64,000 nucleotides of DNA from Methylomarinovum tepidoasis (lineage in GTDB: Bacteria; Pseudomonadota; Gammaproteobacteria; Methylococcales; Methylothermaceae): contig NZ_AP024718.1 in the NCBI RefSeq assembly GCF_030294985.1, forward strand, positions 310,001-374,000, read 5' to 3'. The position numbers and the translations under genes are program-made. This document shows positions 53,583 to 61,446 of the stretch, piece after piece (the stretch's first letter is position 1; each line of letters starts with the position of its first letter). The notes below the pieces were generated by a model. The model was not told the DNA's origin. It ran no database searches and saw nothing but the letters and a program-made list of their open reading frames with translations.

Positions 53583-54535
53583 CACTCCTGTGGATGCAGA
53601 GGCTTGGCCAGCGATTCAGCCGGCCCTGGGGACGCCATGCCCAGCTCCCCTCGCAAGGACTCCAGCTTCTCCTGCACATAGGGTTCCAACACCTTCTTCT
53701 CCACCGCAATGGGGCGGCGCTTGCGAAGGGATTCCAGATACTGCCTGACCCGGTCCTCCCGGTAGTCCCGCTCCAGTTTCCGCAGAATGGCCGCTTTGGC
53801 TTCCTCGAAAGGAATGGGTTCGGCCGGCTTTTTGGCCTCCACCCTGGCCACATGGAAACCGTAGCGGCTTTCGAAGACGGGGCTGATCTGCCCCGGCTTC
53901 AGGCCGAACACGACCTTGGCGAATTCGGGAACCACCTGCTCCGACGACACCCATCCCAAATCGCCGTGATTGTGCTGCGCCGACGGATCCTCCGAGTAAC
54001 GATCCGCCAGCGCGGCAAAGTCCTCGCCGGCCAGCAGCCGGGTACGGATTTCTTCGGCCAGTTTGCGGGCTTCCTCCTTGGAGCGCTTACCCTTCCAGCG
54101 GATGAGAATGTGGGCGACCCGCACCCGCGCCGGACGCACGAAATCGTCATAGTGCGCCTTGTGGTATTCGCGCGCCGCCTGGGTCAGATCGGGGACCGGC
54201 TGCCTGCGGAGGGCGTCCAGCCTGGCCAGGGCCAGACGCCGCTCGATGAAATTCTCGATCTCCGCCTGCAGGCGCTCGTCCCGGTCCAACCCCAGTTCAC
54301 GGGCCTCCGCCGCCAGAACCCGGTTGAGATACAGGTGAGAGAGCACCTCGCGCGTGCGCTCCGGATCCTTCAGCAGCTGGTATTGCCCCCGGGGGGGGGC
54401 CGAGGAAATATGCACGTCGAAATTCAGCAAGGGGACGTTGATCTGACCGTCGCCGATGACCTCGGCCTGCCAATCGGCGGCTGTTCCCAGGGTGCACCAG
54501 GCCAGCAGACACATCGTCAATCCCGTTTTAACCAT
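53582..54535 (-). CDS. Exported PpiC-type peptidyl-prolyl isomerase
   Basis: A 317-residue protein with a signal peptide (MVKTGLTMCLLAWCTLGTAA), an N-terminal SurA/PrsA-like helical region and a parvulin domain (about 140-245) with VAHILIRWKGKRSKEEA, ADRYSEDPSAQHNHGDLGWV and PVFESRYGFHVARV. EpsD-type isomerases of this kind occur in some exopolysaccharide loci. It opens the wzm-wzt-PIG-L-GNAT operon, its stop overlapping wzm. A terminator for the upstream surface-protein gene precedes it. Confidence 0.9.
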   Translation of the reverse strand: MVKTGLTMCLLAWCTLGTAADWQAEVIGDGQINVPLLNFDVHISSAPPRGQYQLLKDPERTREVLSHLYLNRVLAAEARELGLDRDERLQAEIENFIERRLALARLDALRRQPVPDLTQAAREYHKAHYDDFVRPARVRVAHILIRWKGKRSKEEARKLAEEIRTRLLAGEDFAALADRYSEDPSAQHNHGDLGWVSSEQVVPEFAKVVFGLKPGQISPVFESRYGFHVARVEAKKPAEPIPFEEAKAAILRKLERDYREDRVRQYLESLRKRRPIAVEKKVLEPYVQEKLESLRGELGMASPGPAESLAKPLHPQE

Positions 54536-54556
54536 AGCAACTCCGGTTTCCACGTT

Positions 54557-54594
54557 CACAAAAGGGGGAAGGCGGGCCCTCGGGCCCGCCTTCC
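54557..54594 (-). terminator. Strong intrinsic terminator after the surface-protein gene
   Basis: GGAAGGCGGGCCC (54567-54579) pairs with GGGCCCGCCTTCC (54582-54594); on the minus strand the stem is followed by CCC TTTTG. This ends the transcript of the surface-protein gene just before the ppi-wzm-wzt operon. Confidence 0.85.
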
Positions 54595-54628
54595 TCGCAA
54601 GGGATTCCCTCTATTCGGGAATTTGTCA

Positions 54629-56320
54629 TTAAGGAGCAGTAGGCACAGTAGGCAGATACCGGACGAAACGGTGGTCAATGGTCTCGCCGAAGCTCGAACC
54701 AACGGGGTTGTTGCCCCGCAGGGCGGCAAAGCCGATCACAGGAACTCCACAGTAGTTTTCCATCGCAGTCCCTGTGAGGTTATCCGCTGTACCATCGGTG
54801 GAGCTGAAGAATACTGTATCGTCGCTCAAGTTAGTCTCGGTGAGGCAATAGGTCTTAGAGCTGTCGCCGAAGCTCAGGCTCATCCAGCCGGCGACGAAGT
54901 CCGTGCCTGTGTTGACCAGCTGGTTGTTGTCCGAACCCAGCACCGAGCTGGCCTGACCGTTGAAAGTCAGAACGTTGACCTCACGGGTCAGCACCGTACC
55001 GGTGGTCAGGACCGGAGAGACGCCGAATTTCGATTCCGCTTCCTGCTCCTCGCGGTCATAGGCGGCGATGGTCACGGCCACATCCTTATCCTGATTGATG
55101 AAGCAGGTATCCTTCCCTTCTTTTGTAGGGTCCGTCGAAGTGCCGTTCTTGTCAGTACCGTCCTGATTGCAGTCTTCCGTGTACTGGCCGTTGAAAATGC
55201 CATGCTTGCGCATCGGGAAGGTGATCACCCAGTCGGTGGCGCCGTCATACTGCGGGTCGATGAAGTAATCGTTGACCACCGTCTGGGCCATCAGCACGTG
55301 GGAGATGGGGAAAGGATTGTTGCCGGAAGCGGGGGTGTTGCTGTCCCCGTCGTTGAGCGTCGCATCGACAGCCTGGGGCCAGGTCGTCACCGTCGCCCCT
55401 GCAGCAACCGCCGGATTGAGGATCAACGAATCCGTCACATTACCGGAAGCCAGAGAGGGCCTCAGGAAGTTCTGCGCATCGTCCGGGCGATAGTGCTGGT
55501 CTTGGGTGCTCCAGTCGTCGATGGCCGTCACCTGGGCCACATAGGCCGCACCGGTGGCGTTGTTCAGAAAGATGGCATGGCCGTACAGGCCGCCGGTCGG
55601 CGCGCTCAAACCGGCAACGTTATCCGTACCGCCCCAGTTGGCAACAGATGCATTGTTTCCCGTGCCACCGGCGGTGACTCCGTTGGTCCAGGCCGCAGTG
55701 ACGACGCTGCAGTCGGCGGGCTTGCCGTCGCTGCCATGTTTCAGGCCGGAAACTACCTTTTTGTCATTGGTCGTGTCAGTTTGACCATCACCGTTCATGT
55801 CGACCCAGGTATCGTTCGGGATGACGCCGACTTCCAGCACTTCGATGTAGCCTTCCCGCGCGTCCGCATCGGTCACGTCGGGATAGGCAGTGTTCATGGG
55901 CCAACCACGGGTGGGATCGTTGAGCACGCCGGTAACCTGCCCTTGGTCGGTGTTGAAGGTCACCTCGGCGTCATTGGCGGGCAGCGTACAGGTGTTGTCG
56001 TCGCTGGTCAGGTTGGCCTTGCCGTCCACGTTGCGGATAACCCCGGTCCATACGTCGTAAGGCGACATATAAATGTTGAAATCGAGAACGTCCTGGGAAT
56101 TGCCGCTTTCACGGAAGCGGATCTTGACGATCTTGTATTCGTTTTTGGTGTTGACGAGGTGGATGTTGGTCTGGAAGTTGTTGTTGACGTTGTAATAGGG
56201 ATAGAGCAGTACCTGCCCCAGGCCATCCGGGTTCACATGCACCGCCTGGGCATTGACGCCCCCGGTGGCACCTGCCACCAACATTGCTGCTGCAAGCTTG
56301 GTCAGTTTCAGCTTTTTCAT
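54629..56320 (-). CDS. Large secreted surface protein (S-layer-like), unknown function
   Basis: A 563-residue protein with a signal peptide (MKKLKLTKLAAAMLVAGATGGVNAQA). The mature part starts GLGQVLLYPYYNVNNNFQTN, a pattern seen in abundant gammaproteobacterial surface proteins, followed by VRFRESGNSQDVLDFN-like strands. It is rich in Asn, Asp, Thr and Gly and poor in Lys and Arg, with a few Cys pairs and acidic turns (VDMNGDGQTDTTND, a calcium-loop-like motif). A GAGGAGAG ribosome site, a long leader and a strong terminator suggest a monocistronic, highly expressed gene. It could be an S-layer subunit, but no anchoring domain is visible. Confidence 0.8.
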   Translation of the reverse strand: MKKLKLTKLAAAMLVAGATGGVNAQAVHVNPDGLGQVLLYPYYNVNNNFQTNIHLVNTKNEYKIVKIRFRESGNSQDVLDFNIYMSPYDVWTGVIRNVDGKANLTSDDNTCTLPANDAEVTFNTDQGQVTGVLNDPTRGWPMNTAYPDVTDADAREGYIEVLEVGVIPNDTWVDMNGDGQTDTTNDKKVVSGLKHGSDGKPADCSVVTAAWTNGVTAGGTGNNASVANWGGTDNVAGLSAPTGGLYGHAIFLNNATGAAYVAQVTAIDDWSTQDQHYRPDDAQNFLRPSLASGNVTDSLILNPAVAAGATVTTWPQAVDATLNDGDSNTPASGNNPFPISHVLMAQTVVNDYFIDPQYDGATDWVITFPMRKHGIFNGQYTEDCNQDGTDKNGTSTDPTKEGKDTCFINQDKDVAVTIAAYDREEQEAESKFGVSPVLTTGTVLTREVNVLTFNGQASSVLGSDNNQLVNTGTDFVAGWMSLSFGDSSKTYCLTETNLSDDTVFFSSTDGTADNLTGTAMENYCGVPVIGFAALRGNNPVGSSFGETIDHRFVRYLPTVPTAP

Positions 56321-56627
56321 GTCTTGACTCTCCTCAAGTTCAAGGTTTCAGGATCCTTAAAAAGTTCCCCAATTTCACTTGACCCCCACGCCATGCCGGA
56401 CGGCACACGCAGGCAATCTCATGAGCTCATAGCTCTGCCGCACGAGCCTCCTTCCCCTGCAGCAGATTCAGTTCCCAGCATGGTGGTTCCAAAAAGCGCC
56501 TCATGCATTGATTTTCATCCTAGCACAGTTAGGCCAAAACGCAACAAGTACTCCATGACAATTGCCAGAATGCCCCTGCTCAGTCAAAATCCTATCCCTG
56601 CCGACTAGTTGCGAAATAACAACACCT
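56321..56627 (-). promoter_or_regulatory. Long leader and candidate promoter of the surface-protein gene
   Basis: These 307 bases hold no gene. A possible promoter on the minus strand is TTGCGT (56539-56544), a 16-base spacer and TAGGAT (56517-56522), which would give a leader of about 190 nt. GAGGAGAG lies just before the ATG. No riboswitch class was recognised. Confidence 0.4.
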
Positions 56628-57053
56628 TTATTGTCCAGGCAGGTACCACCAGTCCCCACCTTCATAAACCCAGCGTTCATACACCGGGGTGGTGGAAACC
56701 ATCGGCTTGCCGATGCGGGGCACCATCAGCCGACTGGTGACCAGGACGGTCACGTCGCAAACGTCTGCCTTGGGGCAGGCGACCTTGTCAACCCTGGCGT
56801 CCTGCCAGATACCGACACCGAAAATACCGCGCTTCCAGCGTTCGAAGGGCTTCAGCCGGCGGTAACCGGGTGACAGATAGCCGTAAGCTGCCTTCAGATC
56901 CCCCTTCACAAGCGCATCCCAGCGAGCCTGCGCCCGACGGGAAACCATCTCTGCCGGATTGCCACTGGAATGCAACGAAGCGCATCCCCCCATGACCAGT
57001 GTCATGACGAGCAAAACGCCCGCTTTCCCTTTTTTCAGCCGTCTATCCCTCAT
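56628..57053 (-). CDS. Lipoprotein of unknown function
   Basis: A 141-residue lipoprotein: a basic N-terminus (MRDRRLKKGK), a hydrophobic stretch and lipobox VMGGC with the lipidated Cys at about residue 24. The mature domain (ARWDALVKGDLKAAYGYLSP... ERWVYEGGDWWYLP) resembles small NTF2-like/DUF4440-type folds. Two further Cys (ACPKADVCD) may form a disulfide. It ends 307 bases before the surface-protein start, on the same strand. Confidence 0.8.
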   Translation of the reverse strand: MRDRRLKKGKAGVLLVMTLVMGGCASLHSSGNPAEMVSRRAQARWDALVKGDLKAAYGYLSPGYRRLKPFERWKRGIFGVGIWQDARVDKVACPKADVCDVTVLVTSRLMVPRIGKPMVSTTPVYERWVYEGGDWWYLPGQ

Positions 57054-57360
57054 CCTCGACTTGCCTCAGTTTAACCGGCCGAAGATTCTAACACCAATTC
57101 TCAGGAAGTGATGAATCGGCGATCACGCAAGCAAGCCCCAGCTTCCAAACAATGGTAGACCAAACCCTGTGTCAATTCCATGAAACGGCGGACCAATGTT
57201 CCGCTCGGCATACTGGATTCACAAGTATAGCGCCTCAGCGCAACTTTTCCACCCAGCGCCCGGCAGCCCCCGCCGCCGACAGGGAGCTATGAGAATGATG
57301 CCGCCCCGAAAAGCATACGGGGTATACTTTCTCACTTCCCAACCTCACCAAGGAACCCCC
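57054..57360. other. Intergenic region between the lipoprotein gene and rph
   Basis: A 307-base divergent region without a gene. A -10-like TATACT (57323-57328) lies 32 bases before rph, without a good -35. An imperfect inverted repeat (CATACT...AAGTAT, around 57210-57228) is the only other structure noticed. Confidence 0.4.
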
Positions 57361-58085
<725 letters not shown>

Positions 58086-58089
<4 letters not shown>

Positions 58090-58685
58090 GCGCCGTGCGT
58101 CTGGTCCTGGCCAGCGGCAACCGCGGCAAGCTCCGCGAGATTCAGGCCCTGCTCGCCCCGCACGGGGTCAGGGTGCTGCCCCAGACCGCCTTCGCGGTGA
58201 CCGAAGTGGAGGAAACCACCCCCACCTTCGTGGAGAACGCCCTCCTCAAGGCCCGCAACGCCGCCCGATACACCGGTCTGCCGGCCCTGGCGGACGATTC
58301 CGGCCTGGAAGTGGAGGCCCTGGCCGGCGCCCCCGGGGTGCATTCGGCCCGCTATGCCGGCCCCGGCGCCGACGACCGCCTTAACAATACCAAACTGCTG
58401 GAGGCGCTGGCGGAATTCCGGGGCGAGGAGCGCCGCGCCCGGTTCCGCTGCGTGCTGGTGCTGGTGCGCCACCCCTTCGATCCCAGCCCGCTGATCGCCG
58501 AAGGCACCTGGGAAGGCCGGATCGCCGAGGAGCCCAGGGGGGAAGGCGGCTTCGGCTACGACCCGCTGTTCTGGCTGCCGGACCGCGGCTGCACCGCCGC
58601 CGAACTGCCGCCGGAGGAGAAGAACCGCCTCAGCCACCGGGGCCAGGCGCTGCGCCAGTTGCTGGCCCGCTGGCCGGCGCTCTAG
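58086..58685 (+). CDS. rdgB: dITP/XTP pyrophosphatase (HAM1/RdgB)
   Basis: A 199-residue non-canonical purine NTP pyrophosphatase that cleanses ITP, dITP and [15 protein letters not shown] near the start, [28 protein letters not shown] and LSHRGQAL are the family motifs; the Asp in DDSG is catalytic. Coupled to rph by ATGA; its stop overlaps the convergent Uma2 gene by four bases. Confidence 0.97.
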
Positions 58686-59242
58686 CCGCTGCTGCAACGC
58701 ACGCCCCGGTACGCCTCGTCCAGCGCCAGGCTCAGACCGACCGAAGCCAGCTCCATCCGCTCCCCGGGACCGTAGATCGCCAGATCCCAGCCCGTGACAC
58801 TGCGGCGGTACAGTTCCGCCCGCGGCCGCGCCTGCTCCAGCAGCAGGTATTCCCGCAGCGTCGGGATGGCCTGATAGGCCAGGCGCTTGACGGTGCGGTC
58901 GCGCTGGGCGGTGGTTTCCGACAGCACCTCGACGATCAGCACCGGCCGCTCCAGATAGAAATCGTGGTCGTCGCCGGGATCGCAGCCGACCACCACGTCG
59001 GGGTAGAAGAAGCAGCCGTCCACGTGGACCTTCATGTCGGCCATGAACACTTCGCAGGGGGTGCCCCGCAGATGGGCGTGCAGCAGGCCGAACACGTTCC
59101 CGGCGATGCGGCCGTGGTTGCGGCTGGCGCCGACCATGGCCACCACGTCCCCGTGTTCGTACTCGTGGCGGATGTCGGAATACCGCTCGCCCTCCAGGTA
59201 TTCCTCGACGCTCAGCCTGACGTTGCGTTTGACGATGGGCAT
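58682..59242 (-). CDS. Uma2-family (DUF820) putative endonuclease, second copy
   Basis: A 186-residue paralogue of the gene at 4164-4733, with IRHEYEHGDVVAMVGAS, HLRGTPCEVFMADMKVHV, the putative catalytic FYPDVVVGCDP and PVLIVEVLSETT. The fold is predicted to be PD-(D/E)XK nuclease-like; no function is established. It is the last gene of the minus-strand run from uvrD and lies 13 bases after the YdjM-like gene. Confidence 0.86.
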   Translation of the reverse strand: MPIVKRNVRLSVEEYLEGERYSDIRHEYEHGDVVAMVGASRNHGRIAGNVFGLLHAHLRGTPCEVFMADMKVHVDGCFFYPDVVVGCDPGDDHDFYLERPVLIVEVLSETTAQRDRTVKRLAYQAIPTLREYLLLEQARPRAELYRRSVTGWDLAIYGPGERMELASVGLSLALDEAYRGVRCSSG

Positions 59243-59255
59243 GGGCCGTCTTCCG

Positions 59256-59759
59256 TCAGCGGATGGACCGCCCCAGTATAAACGCGCCCAGACAGGGCAG
59301 CCAGATCCACGCCAGCTCGCTTTTCAGCACCGTCCAGCCGCGCGGGCCGAAGAAGGCCCGCACCCCCAGCGGCGGCACCTCCAGGGGACGGAAAGGAAAG
59401 AAAAAGCGCTCGTTGCTAAACGGCGACAGAAAGGCGATCCCCAGACCGCCGTTGGTCATGGCGTCCAGCAGCGGATGGGACAGGGTGGAGAGGAACAGAA
59501 ACAGAAACACGGTGGCCCCGCCCCCAAGCAGCCCGGTCAACCCAGCCGCGAGCAACAGCGCGAAAACGACCGAATGACTGAAACCGCGGTGGCCGAACAG
59601 GTGACCGTAGGGAATGCCGAGGAAGTAGCCGAGGGCATCCAGGTCCGGCGCCACCGCGCAGAGCATCCCCAAAGCGACCGTCTGCGGCGTCAGGGCGCCG
59701 GCGGGGAACCAGGCGCTGAGGGCCAGGGGGACCGCCGGATGGGAGAAGACGCTGGCCAT
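59256..59759 (-). CDS. YdjM/DUF457-type membrane-bound metal-dependent hydrolase
   Basis: A 167-residue membrane protein of the LexA-regulated hydrolase YdjM/DUF457 family. MASVFSHPAVPLAL, CAVAPDLDALGYFL, HRGFSHSVVFALL and LSHPLLDAMTNGG carry the conserved His and Asp residues expected to bind metal. Four hydrophobic segments are seen. ATG 59759 overlaps the aldehyde dehydrogenase stop (TGATG). Substrate unknown. Confidence 0.9.
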   Translation of the reverse strand: MASVFSHPAVPLALSAWFPAGALTPQTVALGMLCAVAPDLDALGYFLGIPYGHLFGHRGFSHSVVFALLLAAGLTGLLGGGATVFLFLFLSTLSHPLLDAMTNGGLGIAFLSPFSNERFFFPFRPLEVPPLGVRAFFGPRGWTVLKSELAWIWLPCLGAFILGRSIR

Positions 59760-61216
59760 CACTCGAGCCCGAGGCAGACGTACTTGATCTCTAGATATTC
59801 CTCCAGGCCGTATTTCGAACCCTCGCGTCCGAAACCCGACTGCTTCATGCCGCCGAACGGGGCGACTGGCGTGGAGATCACGCCAGCGTTGACGCCTACC
59901 AGCCCGCATTCCAGCGCTTCGGCAACCCGCCAGACCCGGCCCAGGTCGCGGGAATAGAAGTAGCCCGCCAGGCCGTAGTCGGTGGCGTTGGCCAGTTCGA
60001 TCGCTTCCGCCTCGTCGCGGAAGGGGATCAACGGCGCGACCGGGCCGAAGATCTCCTCCCGGAAGAGCGCCATCTCCGGCGTCACCCCGGCCAGCACCGT
60101 GGGCGCATAGAAATTGCCGCCCAGGGGATGACGCCCGCCGCCGACCAGAATCTCCGCCCCCTTGGCCACGGCATCGGCGACCAGGCGCTCCACCTTGGCG
60201 ACCGCCGCCGCGCTGATCAGGGGGCCGACCCGAGTCCGGGGATCGAAACCGTCACCCACCCGCAGCTTCGCCACCTCGGCGCTGAAACCCGCGGCGAAGG
60301 CGTCGTAAACCGCCTCGTGAACGAAGATCCGGTTGGCGCACACGCAGGTCTGGCCGCTATTGCGGAACTTGGCCTGCAGCGCCCCCCGCACCGCCGCTTC
60401 CGGATCGGCGTCTTCGAACACGATGAAGGGCGCGTTGCCGCCCAACTCCAGCGACAGGCGCTTGAGGCTCGGCGCCACCTGGGCCATCAGCTGCCTGCCG
60501 ACAGCGGTGGAGCCGGTGAAGCTGAGCTTGCGGATGAGAGGATGGCGCACCAGTTCCCCGCCGACCACCTGCGCCGGCCCGGTGACCACGTTGAACACGC
60601 CCGCCGGCAGACCGGCGCGCTCGGCCAGTTTCGCCAGCGCCAGGGCGGTCAGAGGGGTCTCCGCCGCCGGCTTGACCACCACGGTGCAGCCTGCCGCCAG
60701 GGCCGGGGCACACTTGCGGGTGATCATCGCCAGGGGAAAGTTCCACGGCGTGATGGCGGCGCAGGGACCGACCGGCTGCTTCAGCACCACGATCCGGCGC
60801 CCCGGCCAGGGGGAAGGAACGGTGTCACCGCAGGCCCGCTCGGCCTCGGCCGCGAACCAGTCCACGAAACCGGCGCCGTAGGCCACCTCGGCGCGCGCTT
60901 CCGCCAGCGGCTTACCGCATTCCGCGGTCATGATCCGGGCCAGGTCGTCGGCGTGCGCCTGGATCACCCCGTGCCACCGCAGCAGCCGTTCCTTGCGCGC
61001 GGCGGCGGTCAAATCGCGCCAGGCCGGCCAGGCGGCCGCCGCCGCTTCGACGGCGCGGCGGGTTTCCGCCGCACCCAGCGCCGGCACCCGGCCGATCTCA
61101 CCGCCGTCGGCCGGATTGTGGACCGCCAGGGTGGCACCATTGTCGGCACCGACCCAGCGGCCGCCGACGTAGCAATGGTCGCGCACCAGGGCAGGATCCT
61201 GCAGGGTCAGGTTCAC
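59759..61216 (-). CDS. gabD: NAD(P)-dependent aldehyde dehydrogenase (succinate-semialdehyde type)
   Basis: A 485-residue aldehyde dehydrogenase. The cofactor and active-site blocks are clear: ITPWNFPLAMITRK, FTGSTAVGRQLM, the general base ELGGNAPFIVF and the nucleophile Cys in NSGQTCVCANR. The pattern with KQPVGPCAAITPWNFP and the C-terminal FGGMKQSGFGREGSKYGLEEY is that of GabD, which oxidises succinate semialdehyde; related semialdehydes cannot be excluded. It starts with GTG, overlapping the stop of the broken Uma2 gene (GTGA), and has no other clear ribosome site. No gabT is nearby. Confidence 0.9.
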   Translation of the reverse strand: MNLTLQDPALVRDHCYVGGRWVGADNGATLAVHNPADGGEIGRVPALGAAETRRAVEAAAAAWPAWRDLTAAARKERLLRWHGVIQAHADDLARIMTAECGKPLAEARAEVAYGAGFVDWFAAEAERACGDTVPSPWPGRRIVVLKQPVGPCAAITPWNFPLAMITRKCAPALAAGCTVVVKPAAETPLTALALAKLAERAGLPAGVFNVVTGPAQVVGGELVRHPLIRKLSFTGSTAVGRQLMAQVAPSLKRLSLELGGNAPFIVFEDADPEAAVRGALQAKFRNSGQTCVCANRIFVHEAVYDAFAAGFSAEVAKLRVGDGFDPRTRVGPLISAAAVAKVERLVADAVAKGAEILVGGGRHPLGGNFYAPTVLAGVTPEMALFREEIFGPVAPLIPFRDEAEAIELANATDYGLAGYFYSRDLGRVWRVAEALECGLVGVNAGVISTPVAPFGGMKQSGFGREGSKYGLEEYLEIKYVCLGLE

Positions 61217-61436
61217 GGCCAGATTCGGGAAAAGTCGAACGCGATGCGGCAGTCGCCTGCCAGATCGAAATCGAGGGTTTCGTTCACCGCGTCGGCCCGC
61301 TTGACGAAACGGCCATCCCGGAGCCGCCAGACCCTGGCTGTTCTGAGATCGGGATAGACCAGCACGTAATGCGCCACCCCTCCCAGCGGCGGTAGTCCTC
61401 CCAGGTGTAATGGGGCAGCAGTTCCGGTGCGATCAT
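61213..61436 (-). pseudogene. Broken Uma2-family gene (internal deletion and frameshift)
   Basis: The minus strand encodes a Uma2-like start (MIAPELLPHYTWEDYRRWEG), and then, after a shift of frame at about 61376, a Uma2-like C-terminus (HYVLVYPDLRTARVWRL... CRIAFDFSRIWP). The nuclease core between them, about 100 or more residues in intact relatives, is missing. Reading straight on, the first frame stops after 50 residues. The C-terminal fragment still ends in TGA overlapping the gabD GTG. Third member of this family in the window. Confidence 0.75.
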
Positions 61437-61446
61437 CTCCACCTCC

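Noticed and set aside
53540-56608. 1022-codon plus-strand open frame across the ppi and surface-protein genes
   Set aside because: Antisense to two genes with signal peptides and recognisable domains; its translation has no domain and spans a strong terminator.
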